Source: Turbatrix aceti (lineage: Eukaryota; Nematoda; Chromadorea; Rhabditida; Panagrolaimidae). From it: a DNA stretch of 64,000 nt. Below are positions 25,885 to 37,560 of the stretch, piece by piece (within the stretch, counting starts at the first letter, position 1; each line of letters opens with the position of its first letter). The notes beneath the pieces are model-generated. The model was not told where the DNA came from, searched no databases, and saw nothing but the letters and a program-made list of their open reading frames with translations. The stretch covers positions 1,714,573 to 1,778,572 of the forward strand of contig OZ017768.1 in NCBI GenBank assembly GCA_963969345.1, written 5' to 3'. The position numbers and the translations under genes were made by a program.

Positions 25885-26717
25885 TACCTGTGCTTGTTGA
25901 ACCGTAACTGCCTATTTTTGTTCCATTCTTGTTTTTTGTGACATAAATGGTACAATATATTCAAAATTGAATGCCGTCAAAAATCCTAATTTTTGGTTTT
26001 TTATGCAAAAAAATGCTTTTTCAGATAGGATATGTGACACATCTGAAATATTGTAAATTTAAAAAAAATAGCACTGATTGCGATTATGAATTCAGCTTTA
26101 GCGCGCACGAAAAGTCTCTCTTGCGTGCGTCGGGCAGCCAACACTGGCCTCACAAAATAGCTTTTCTGATCAGTTTCACTAGTGGCAAATAAATGCTACC
26201 ACCTATACTAAATCGCCGTTTTTTTTGCCCGAAAATAAAAGAAAGGTTTGCATTGTTGTTTGATTGACAATGGATTGTTTGTGGTGCCATGCTACACTGA
26301 TTTGTGACCAAAAAATGTGACGATTACCTGCTCTGTTACATTAAAATATACCAAATTTGTTATAGTTTTGGGTCGCACTTTTTTTCTTATTAGAAAATCA
26401 GCTCACAGACCCCACTCGATAAAAATTTGCACCGAACGTAAATGAAGGTGTACATTGGTTCTGCATATTTTTTGTCTGCATCAGAAAACGTCCACCATCC
26501 TAGTCGTCGACGATCAGTCGCCACGTTGCGTTTGCGTTGAATCAGCGAGCCTGATTCATCATTGCACTATTTCTTCAATTGTTTTGCTTGCATTTAATAA
26601 ATATTATATTTTGTGTGCTTGTGATAAAATAAAACAATTGGGACCATTCCTTGGTCGCAAATCTCCAACTATTACGACAACGTTACAACCAGCGGATCTA
26701 ACACCGACAAATTTGTC
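25885..26717. other. intergenic before acetyltransferase gene
   Basis: AT-rich with no supported gene. The last 150 bp are more balanced in composition and probably form the promoter or 5' untranslated region of the acetyltransferase. Confidence 0.5.
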
Positions 26718-27655
26718 TTGCTGTGCTTTTCCCTTCCGACAATGCTTCGGCATCTGACCCAACGTCTGAAAACTAACCATATTTTTCCGAGCCGCGCATC
26801 CTGTACCACGCCGACGCCTCCAAACCAACAATTTTTGATCGACCACCGTTTCGAAAAAAACAAACGAAAAGTTTTCGACCGAATAAACCGTTCAAATATT
26901 CGGCTGCGAACTGAAATCTCAGACAACAATGATCGAGAATTTCTGCACGCAGTAATGGAACGGTACTTTTATCCGACATGCCCGCTCTATAAAAACAAAC
27001 CTGACCTAACCCCTAAAAAACTCGCATCAGTTGAAAACAAAATTGTGAACAAGTGCGCGGAAAGCGGTGGAAGTCTCTTGGTCTTCGATGAGGCAAATAA
27101 CAGACTCGTCGGATTTATGCTGACCTATTACCTGACCGGTGACGACATTACCAAAGTTTTAGGACCCTTATCACCTGGTATGCCTGTTGAATGGACGAAA
27201 GAGCATGGAAAAACTATTGATTCGGTGGGTGCAAAGTATCGGGGTTTCGCGCAGCGGCAAGTGCTGATGTCTGCGATGGACGCTTATATGGGCCGATTTT
27301 TGGATCCAAACGTCAAGAAAGTCAACATGTGGGAAATTTTGACTGTACATCCATATTATGGAAAGTAGGCCATTTTTTTCAGAATTTTCAATCAAAATTT
27401 TAAAAATATTTTTTCAGGCTTGGAATTGGAACATACCTAAACAAAGTCGCAGAAGAGCTTGCAAGACAAAACGGAGTCGATCACATGCTTGGAGTTACGG
27501 TTGCAAAAAGTAGTTTTAAAGTTTGTAGCCGCAATGGCTGGAAAACTCTTTTTTCAATCTCCTTTAATGATTTCCTGGACTATGGAAAGGCCGTCTTTGC
27601 TAATCACTCAGAGGGAGAAACGCATATCTACGCTTATGGTAAAAAACCTAAATAA
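26718..27655 (+). CDS. GNAT-fold N-acetyltransferase
   Basis: Two exons, 26718-27364 and 27418-27655, joined by a 53-nt intron give 294 residues, or 286 if translation starts at the second ATG (26742). The N-terminus, rich in Arg, Ser and Thr with few acids, could be a mitochondrial or other targeting signal. The GNAT core begins around residue 60. The acetyl-CoA binding motif A is split by the intron: ILTVHPYYGK, then LGIGTYLNKVAEELA, matching the usual V-(R/Q)-x-x-G-x-G/A loop. The pattern resembles the arylalkylamine-type acetyltransferases common in insects and nematodes, with a middle stretch (RLVGFMLTYYLTG) typical of strand beta 4. The substrate is not predictable. It converges on the phosphatase gene that ends at 27971. 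Confidence 0.85.
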
Positions 27656-27970
27656 CTGAATAAATAACACCAATAAAAACGAATGTGTTCTGCAAAGCTA
27701 TCAAAACGCATTTTTTTAAATTGTATACATTTGAAAATAATTTTATAAATTTTTGAAAAGGCTGCATTTTATAAAAAAAATTAAAAATAACGTAAACATA
27801 ATTTTTTATTTTATTTAAAAATGTAATTAATTTTTTTGATTCTAAATAGAACATTTTTTTTAATATTTTTATTCAAGACATAATAAATTTTTTTTCATAA
27901 AAACCATTTAAAAAATGTTTTCCCAAAAAAAACAAACCCTTCTAATTTTGTTTCATTATTACACATCCTT

Positions 27971-29812
27971 TTATTTAGCATTACAATCAGAAGCAGGCAT
28001 TTCAGCAACCGGTGCAATCGGTACAACAGACCAAGCCCCGTTTGTTGGAACAAGCGGCGTGTAATTCTGGCTCTCCTTTCGAGCAGTGAGAACCTTTTTG
28101 AATTCATCTTCGAACTGAAGTGCCTTCTGCTTGAGCTCCGGAGTAAGGCAATCGGTGCTCTTGGCATAGGCGAAGACACACGTGCAGATAAAGAGAAGCT
28201 GGATGTCAATTTGTACAAAATGCGCTCGTTGGGCTGAAAAAATCCAAAACATTATAAAAATTATAATTTCCCAATTTTTTTTGTGTTTAACGAACCTCTT
28301 AGACTCTGGATAAGCGGGATGAGGTCCACGGACTGGCCTGCGAGAAGTCGTTGAATGACGATCTCGGTGGTGACGAGGGTTCCTGTCCGACCGACTCCGG
28401 CAGAGCAATGCACAAGAATTGGGCCGCACTCCAGACGGGCCTCCGAGAGCAGAAATAGCGGGACCTTCATTGACGGTGGCACTCCGCGGTCCGGCCAGTG
28501 ACGCCATAGCATATGCTTCACCACGATGACAAGCTTATTATCGACGCTGATTGCCAGACCGCTCAGCTGAACGTTGTTCTTGATATTCTTCTTGATGCAC
28601 TCGACTTTGATATTTTCGAATTCCAGAGAAGTGTTGACCATCTCCGGCCAGTAGGGTTCGCACTTGACTTTGCCCGTCTCAATCAGGTCACAGAGCATGA
28701 TGATCGCCGGAGTTTTTTCTTGGATGACCATTCGCCAGAAATCGACGATTGTGGCCTTCATCGGAGCCTGAGTGCAGATGAAGGGGTTTTTGAGGTACGG
28801 ATCGCAGACGTAATTCGCGTGGATGTAGTCAGGGCCCGGTGGGTTCAGAACTATGCGGGTGCTGTCCGCGCAAATGACATCTGAAAAAAATACGATCAGT
28901 GTTTTTGTTTTCGATTTTTTTTTGATCTGAGAACGGAGAACCGAATTCGAACCGAAGACCGCAAACGGATATTTCGAAATTTAAAAAAAAAACAGAAAAA
29001 TTGGAATTCGATTTTTTTAGATTCTAAATTTTTTTGGATTCCGGAAATAGAACCTACACAAAGTTTTTTGGAAACTGGACCCAAAAATTCTAAAGTTTGA
29101 TTCAAAACCGTTTTGATAAAGTTTCCGATTCAGGTACCCAAAGGAGAACCGAATTCGAACCCAAAACCGCACACAAAAAATTTAGACATTCGAACCAAAA
29201 TTTTCGACATCTAACTATAAGCAGAAAAACCAGAATCCGAATTTTTTTGAATCCAAATTTTTTTTCAATTTTTTTGGATCTTTTTGGATTCCGAAAATAT
29301 AATACAAAAATTTTTGATATTTAAACAAAGTTTTCGAAAACTGGATCCAAAAATTCAATAGTTTGAAACCTTTTCGATAAAGGTTCCCAATTCATGTACC
29401 CAAAAACCCCGATTAAAACCCAAAACTCACCCTGGTACCGATTTTTCGCTTTATTTAAATCAAACGCATTCCTTGTAAGCGTCGGTGGCACGTAAGACTT
29501 GAGATTCTTCTCGTACAGCTTCAGTTCACCATCCACGCCAACGCTGTACAGGTCGTAGAAGAATCTTGAGAATATCTTTTTTTGTTGTGGGCTGCACTTT
29601 ATTTCGGGAGCTTTGGTGCTTTTTTTTTGTCTTCGCTGCCTTCCCTGCGCATCATCCGTTAGGCCACGGTTACTCACCTGAAAACAATAGACATCGTAAA
29701 ATTGGATTCGAACAATCTAATAAAAATATTTTATAAAAAATTAATATAAGAAACTCACACTCGAACGATTTCGGGGAACGACGTTCGGATGAATGGATAA
29801 CCGGAATGTCAT
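27971..29812 (-). CDS. protein tyrosine phosphatase, single cytoplasmic domain
   Basis: Exons 29812-29759, 29677-29431, 28880-28296 and 28233-27971 give 382 residues. The product is one classical PTP domain preceded by a basic tail of about 75 residues. The phosphotyrosine-recognition loop NRYQD spans the second intron (about residues 96-100). The WPD loop is HWPDRGVP (229-231), and the active site HCSAGVGRTG has nucleophile Cys259 and Arg265. A C-terminal QxxIQLLF-type helix corresponds to the Q-loop region, although the usual Gln-Tyr pair is altered. All catalytic residues I can check are present, so it should be active. Nematodes have many small PTPs of this layout, often expressed in the male germline; that role here is inference. 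Its 3' end faces the acetyltransferase gene, with 315 bp between the two stop codons. Confidence 0.93.
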
Positions 29813-30474
29813 CTCACGCGGGACGTGTTACCTTGCAGGCGTCAAGCTTCGTAGCCTCCAGAACAACGACTTACGGGGATTGAGTGTTCGCGTTGATGGT
29901 GTTTATGTATATCCGCGAAGGAATACTATGTAAAATTTGAATGTGAACTTTTACACGGTCAATTTTTTAAATAATTCCATCAGAATTGTACTGATATATG
30001 CATTCGCACTGATTAGCATGATCTTTGTGGGGTTTGGTCAAGAATATTTTGGCATTTTTAGGTAGATACAAAAAATTATTTTTTTGCAAATATTTCAAAA
30101 ATATTTTTATTCATTTTTGTATTTTTTATAAAAAAATGTATACTTGTTTTTTAGAGAAAAAATATACTTCGTTGAATCTTTTTTAGAAAAAAATATTCTA
30201 TGTATTTTTTTATAAAAAATGTTTTATTGTATTTTTATCGATCGCGGTCTCATGTTTTCAGCCCATTTTTCATCTTATCACTATATTTTTACTTTTTAGG
30301 ACCCCAAAAACGTCTTCATTTTTTAAATAACTGTACATGATGTTTATTGTAATTGTCCAAAAATTAGCTTCGATACAAGATGAAAACTGTGACCGTTGTT
30401 GTTACTGGATACAATCAAACAAAAAATCGTTGGTTTACAAGTAAGAAGTTTTTTTTATCGTGGTTGAGTGCACT

Positions 30475-31297
30475 TCAGAATCTGTCGGAAGTGCTGGTTT
30501 TTCGATTTGATATGTAAGATGGAGGCAGGGGTGCTTGCTGAAAAGTTTTTTTTATTTAAAAAAATTTCACAACGACCAACCCTTTTGATAGCAAATTTCT
30601 CAACCGCAGCATGAGCATGGATAGCAAAGTCTTCCTCATCGTAATCCACCGGGGGTTCAACGGGCTCTTCAACGACCGTCTTGATCTTGGGCGGCTTGGG
30701 TGGCAGCCGGGCGGCTTTTGTCCTCACCGCCGTACTGAAATCAGTTGCCATGCTCCCGTATTTCTGAGGTGGGGTGGGCGCAGGTGCGACCTTGGTCGGG
30801 CTACGGGGTGGCAGAGCGTGGTTGTGGTTCACGTCGATGTGGGGGGCAGCTTTAGCCTGGGGGCGCTGGTCGTTAGAGTGGGTCTGAGACTCGTTGTTGT
30901 CCCTGGAGGGCGACGGTGGGGGCTTCCAGAACGTGGCATCCGGAAGCTGAGGTCGTCGGGGGCCCATGTTTTTCATTTGGATACCGTATTTTTCACCGTC
31001 GCGCTTGATTGACTGAAGCAAAAATTTTTTACTTGTTTTTTTGCCTTTTTTTAGTTTTTTTTCACTTTTAGAAATTTTTTTTAAATTTATTTTAAATTTT
31101 TTTTAAATTTTTTTTTACTTTTTGATATTTTTTTGTCTTTTTTTTATTCACATTTGTAATTTTTTTATTTTTTTTAAACTTACACGATAAAATCCCATTC
31201 GACCTCTCGTCGGAACAAACTGAAATCCATTGCACTTGGGTCTCGGAATTTGAACCGTGCCAATGTTGCACAGGGTATCACGCGAAACTGCTGCCAT
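30475..31297 (-). CDS. proline-rich disordered protein, unrecognised
   Basis: Exons 31297-31184, 31012-30581 and 30537-30475 give 202 residues. The N-terminal 55 residues (MAAVSRDTLCNIGTVQIPRP onward, then GFYRSIKRDGEKYGIQMKN) look conserved and could fold. The rest is Pro, Lys and Ala rich with possible SH3-binding motifs (LPPKPPK, APLPPS) and an acidic DYDEEDF patch. No known domain is visible. A scaffold or cytoskeletal adaptor is possible but not shown. The third exon was chosen because its frame continues with another PxxP motif and stops soon after. Confidence 0.75.
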
Positions 31298-34200
31298 GAC
31301 GAGTTATTTTGTGATGAGAGCAATGAACGGGATGTAAGGGGATAGGGTGTAGGATAATTGCCTAAAAGCGTTTAATTAATTAATGCATGATTTATTGTTT
31401 TCTGTGTTCTCGAAACGACAAAAAACTAAAATGACATGCAATTTTCACAAAATACATATGTGTGTATGAATTCTGTGACGCGAAAGATGATTGAAAAATG
31501 AACGTATGATCAAAAAAAGGATTTTGGGGGATTAGGGATAATATGGATTTACGATATCCAATGGGGGTAAACTTAAAACTTATGTTAGGCAAGTTTCAAT
31601 TGTCGGCCCAATTTGACTAATATTGAAACCCTCTAAAAAACCTAATGGACAGTTTTATAAGAATTTCCATAGGAAACGCCCCAAAATTGAGTAATCCATC
31701 CTCATCCATTTTCAAAGGGTTTCCAAAAGATTCCCACGAAGCACCCTCAGGGAGAAATTTGACGTCATAATACATATGCGCAGGAGAAAGAGAAAACAAA
31801 TTTAAAATTACGTCAGATTAGATCGCGCACACCAAATTCTTCTTTCTGCGAGGTGACCCTTCTGTGAGGGATGAGAAGGGTCCCTAGAGTCTTCACTTCA
31901 CGCTGCTCAATGTACATACATACAATAGACGATCCCTAGAGCCCCCTAGAGACCAGGAGAAGAGAGACAAAGTCGTCTGAGGACAGGTGCGACACGTAGG
32001 AACGCGCCTCTGTCCACGTAAAGGTGTCAAGTGACAACCAATTCCAGAGAAGGAGGGGAGGATCGAGCACGCGTGGCTCTGGCGTTCGCGTGCGCGATCG
32101 CGATCGCGATCAACCAACGAACTATAATAATAAATAAATGAAAGACACTGACACTCCAGCCAGCCAGCTAGCTGGTCATTTATTTTGTCAACGATACATA
32201 CATCTAGCCAAAAAAAAATCAGATATGTTATAATTAAAAATAGAGTGCGACAACGTCTGCGACAAACGAGAAATCCAAAAGTTCCATTTTTTTCTTTTTC
32301 ATCTCGCGACAATGAATAAAAAAAACAACGAAAAAAAGGAGATGATTGTTCGGTGGACGCTCGACACTTCGTTTCAATTTATTGCCAGCAGCAGAAAAAA
32401 CACTACAAACTGAAGAATGTTGTCGATGGTCATCAAAGGTGTCATTGGATACTTTTTTAATTTTTATTGTGAGGGGATTATGACATAATATTATTATTTA
32501 GATGACAGAAGAAGGCTACAAAAAATTGAAAAGCGACACTGACATTTATGCTTAAAAAAATGAAAATTGACGGATATAAAAATTTTTTTGTGGGTCAAAA
32601 CAATGGTTTTCGAAGAAGATTTCGGATGAAGATTTTTTGGATAATCAAAAAAAATATTGTAAGAAGAACAATAAGGTCGGCAGAAATGCATGAAAATTGA
32701 CAAAATAATAATTTTCGTAAGAACAGAAAAAAAATGCAGCTGTTTTTTCAAAAATCAAGAATTGTAAAAAAATTTTTAGCCAAAGAATTTTTTTTCAGAC
32801 ATCAAAAATCTGTTACTTTGTGGCATTGAATTTAAAACTGTGCGTCTAAAAATAAACCAGACAAATTATTTAGTATGCAAAACACATTTATCCTCTAAAC
32901 TGTACCTTAAATTGGTCCACCAAAAACAGCAAGGGGTAACTACCAACTTTTAACGTCATTGCCGTTGCTGCCGCTGCTGCAGCAGATCAGTCAGTCAGTC
33001 AGTCGACGACCAACAACACAAACATGATCCAACCAACTCCAACCTGTGAAGAGATAAAGTTTCTTTGTTCAGTTAAATTTTTTTCAAGCAATCAAACAAA
33101 AAAAGACAGAGAAAGGAAAAAGAAAACTAAGAAAGATAAACGGAAGTTGGTTTTGTTAAAAAAATGACTGACGCTTTGAGCGATTCTCCCGTTTTTTATC
33201 AGATAAATACATAAATTCAACCAATTACTCTGTCGACGCATTTTCCCACCTTATCAAGGTGATAAGGGGGAGGACACTCGCTGTAGAGATTTTTATGGAC
33301 CCGGACCCGGAGATGGACCTGTGACTGTCATGACTGTGGTGTTGACAATGGATGAATTTTATGGACTTGTTGTACTTTTCTGAGGGCACGTACTTGATTT
33401 TGTCCTATGAAAAAAATACTGCAACTGACATGAGAGTCAAAAATGAGCTGGACCAAAATTAGGCCTAAAATGGGTTTGAAAAATCTACAACTGAAAAATT
33501 ATTTTTGTTACTAAAAAACGCGTAAAAAATTGAAATCTAAATTTTTCTGCCGCATTACCCCAGAAAAAATAAAATCCAAATCCCAATCCAAATCCAACCA
33601 TTCATCATCCACGACCGTTTGTTTGTTTGGTTGTTGCATGTTGCAAAAAAAAAATAAAATCAGCAGGTGAGAAGAAATATTCCTCCAAGACGGATCATGC
33701 TTCAAAAATAATGCATATTTGGAAGAAAACTGAACGCATGCCTAGTAGGGATCGAAGTCACAGACGAAGACAAAAACGAAGACGAGAACGACAAACAAGC
33801 AGTGTGTAAACAAAAAAACTTATCAAAGGATCGAAAGGTTGCAGCATCCATTCATTCAGGTATGTATGAATGTAAAAAGGCAGAGAAGGAGGGTCAAAAG
33901 GTGTACCAGAAAGCAGTGTCAAAACTCATGCTGCACAGACAGCAAAAGATTGAAAATATAAAAACTTTTACCCATCTTGTTTACCCTTCTTTGGGTGACA
34001 GAAAAAATAAATGGTGGAAAAAAATTGGCAATCGAGACAAAAAAAAGGTGTCGTAAAACCTTGATTTTTTTATCAAAAGAAAAAAGTGAAAATTGACAAG
34101 TGACAGAAAAAATGTACAAAACATTGGAAAGAAATTGTTTTGTCAAAGGCTGCATTTTGCACACAAAAGTGTGCCGCCGACAAACTATTTTTCAACTTTT

Positions 34201-34756
34201 GACAGATAAAAAAAACTTGTTCGCGCAGGACAGAAAAGATGCCCTGCGCAGGAAAAAAATCTGTTGACTAAGCCAAAAAAGAGCCTTTTGTACTTTTAAA
34301 AAATCCGGGATAACTAAAACATTTTCGAACAAAAAATATCTACATAAAGAACAGATTTTCAGCAAACGTGCAAAAAATGTAATCTTTTTGGATTTTTTTG
34401 TGTGCAAAAAAATGCGATCGGTTTGGCCGGTGGAACGACAAAGGGAGTTTTTATGGCCAGTAAAACATGAAAAAAACCCGTGTATAAACACACATTTTTA
34501 AGATTGTCAAACAGATATTTTGTAAAGGTACCATTTTTGCCTTTCAACGCCAAACACTGTTTACCTGGTTTGAAAATTGCGCTTTTGGGCGCGAAATGAT
34601 GTAAAAAACTGTAAAGAAGCGTTTTTCGTTTTGTTCGAAAAATTCTCAGAAAATTCTATTTTGTCCAAAAAAACAGAAATTGTAGGATAAAAAAATAGTA
34701 TAGGTACAGAATTTTTTCTCAAAAAATTCAATAATTCAACACGAAATTTTGCTATT

Positions 34757-34826
34757 AAATTTGTGTTTTTAACCGTTTAAAAAAACGGTTTAACCGTAAA
34801 AAAAACGGTTAAAAAACACAAATTTC
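34757..34826. repeat. imperfect palindrome (hairpin)
   Basis: AAATTTGTGTTTTTAACCGT on the left pairs with ACGGTTAAAAAACACAAATT on the right, with AACCGTTTAAAAAAACGG blocks in between. A stem of about 25 bp can form. No adjacent coding signal is present. Confidence 0.7.
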
Positions 34827-37194
34827 GACGTTTTGGTCGAAAAAAAGTTGTTTCCCTTTTTCGTGTTGATCAGCTTAGAAACTCGACGCCAAAACCAAAA
34901 GTTGAACACTCGAACAACAATTCTGCATATTTCACAGTGCGCTTTTCGCACATCTTTGTGAGGTAAGCGTGGGAAAACAACAACAATGAACACAGATAAA
35001 TACAGGTTTTCGCCTCCCCCTGACGCTTTTTTTGGAGATGCCCTCAAACATTGCATGCATGCACAGTTCACAAAACATGAACGAACATACATAAATACAA
35101 ATAAACATCCATCCAAGCATCCGATTTATCCTGAAAAAAACGGGATAATGTAAAAAAAATAATTGAAGAGATCTCAGACAAGCGTTCATTTTTCTTCCAA
35201 CAAATACATAATATTGGCGACCGTTGTATGAAAAAATTTGTCGACCCATTTCTTGTATCCAAATTTCCAGACAAGACAGACACCCCAGCTACAATCAAAA
35301 ATCAGGAGAACAAAAAAATGAGATTTCGGTGTAAACAAATCAGAAGGGAATTTATTGCTCCCACCCAGCCTGTAACCATGCTTGTAGCGTTCCTGTAAAC
35401 GTAGACACAATTTTTTTCAAACTGCAGAAAAAAAAACCCGATGAGACAGTGTGAAAAGCGTCCGTCACAGCTTACGATAATTGAATACCCAAATTTTTTT
35501 TCTGAAGACGAAGAAAATTCACACACACCCGTTTAAAAAAAAATAGATAGGAAGTGTATGTACTTGTCAGCTATTCGTGATGGTCACTGAAGAGGATTAC
35601 AATGGACCAGGTAGGTAGTCTACCTGGTAGTCCGGAGATAGGTTAACAAAAAGCTAGTTTTTAGGACATCAAAGCGCGTTTAGAAGACAAAAGGAGGGGA
35701 AAAGTGAAGATGATCGCCTGTCGGCGTTAGCTTTATAGAACACTGTGTCAACAAAGATGCAAAATTCGGTAAATAAGTGCTTACATCAATGCATATTAAA
35801 TTTTAAATGACTTATTGTCAAGTTTTTTTGTTTGATAAAAATTTCATTTTTCATTAAAATAATTATTTAAATTTAAAATAATTCAAAATTAATTTTTTAT
35901 TGACAAAAAAATTGAGACTGCGTTTATGAAAAAAAAATGCAAATGCTTGCACAAAATAAAAATTCTGTTTGTGTCATGGCTAATCTTTTTGTCCCGTCGA
36001 ATATGATCTGATTTATTGAAAAAACAATACCTTTGTTGAGGGTCACCTTTTAAAGGTGTGAACTAGGCCGGTTTTTGAAGTATGGCCAGATCAGCATGAT
36101 CTGGATTAAAAATGTAAAAAACCGACATTTTGGATTTCAGCGTTAAAAAACGTTCAAATATTAATATTCAAAAGCGACACAAAATATTATTTTTCATTAC
36201 GAAATTTTTTGGAATATTTAAAAAACACAGTACAAAATGTATAAAAGACAACAAAAAGTCGTCTGATATTTTTTTAAAAACTACAAAAAAACAGGCCTCA
36301 AAATGTCTAAATTAATCGCAAAACCAGGATCAGCCCAAGCTGGATGAGTAGTTGTCCCAGTCCAGTATGTTTACAACTTACTCCACTGCTCCCCCACATT
36401 TTCAAATGAAAAAAACAGAAACCAATCTCAGCCGTTAATTGCACCAGCTTTTCAGTCAAACATCCGTTTTGTCTCCGAAAGTATTATAATCCCGCTTTTG
36501 ATTTCTGACTTCTTTCAACAAAACCAATTTTAGGATTATTTTGTATCGAACAGACAGTATCCATCCCCGATGGGTTTTTTTGATTCAAACGTGAAACTGA
36601 AACAAAAAAAATAACAGAGTGAAAATGTGATCCCAAAAACGCCATTAAACGACCCGTTTTACATGCTATTATATATTCGAATCAATGTCACTTCCAAAAA
36701 CAAAAAAAAAGCACCATAACCAATTTGAAATGGTCTCATCAACTGTCTATCTATGGTTTTCCCAGCCCGGAAAGCACATAACACATTCCAGATTGCGCAA
36801 GATGCAGCAACCCGTTCACAAGCAGGCAGAATTCAAAAAATTCAACCACGCGTGAATAAAGCAATGGTATTAGAGGGAAAAAAACAACAATGACGAGTCT
36901 AATGGCGTGATAAGTATTTATAAACCAGAACTATCAAAAGAGGAAGAATCTGGAGTGTGCGAGGAGGAGGACAACGATGGCGTGCTGCAAAAACAAAACA
37001 CGACATTGACAATGGTGATCACGATCACGATCACGATCGACCATCATAAATGGGGGGTATTTAGACACGCTAGTCATATTTATGGATTGAAAAACAATTG
37101 TGATTTCGATGGTGTTTGGAAAACTTGATTTTTCGCTGTTCAATGTCGCGAACGGGCACTAACATGCATTTCGAACAAAAAATAAAAAAATCGA

Positions 37195-37560
37195 AAAAAA
37201 ATAATTCGTGTCGAGACCGAAAAATGTGAAAAAACCTCGAACTCCGTTTGCGCGCTTGTGTCCTACAACGAAATTTTAATTTTAGACACGAATGTTCGCG
37301 AACAGTCACGAACAAGCGATACAAACAAAAAAAGCACAAAGGCATCAAAAAGTTGAATTCGTGCCAAAAACCAATACTTTTGCATGCGTGGTCCTACAAC
37401 GAAATTTTTATTTTTAGACTGTTTGAAAATACCGCAAATGAGCATTTGCCATAGAAAAAAAACGAAAATGAAAAAATCGTGCCAAGACCGGCAAAATTAA
37501 ATCCCGCGTGCGCAAGTGTTTGTATTCCACAACGAAAATTTTTATCGTAGTTTTTTTATT
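37195..37560. repeat. three tandem units of about 132 bp
   Basis: The block TCCTACAACGAAATTTT recurs at about 37261, 37392 and (as TTCCACAACGAAAATTTT) 37524. Each is preceded by GTGC-rich sequence and followed by ATTTTTAGAC-like or TTTATCGTAG-like sequence. Spacing is 131-133 bp. The units are diverged. Confidence 0.65.

Noticed and set aside
31893..32312. 139-codon minus-strand frame
   Set aside because: No domain; it contains the GCGATC repeat and Arg-Asp repeats from it. It reads like chance coding.
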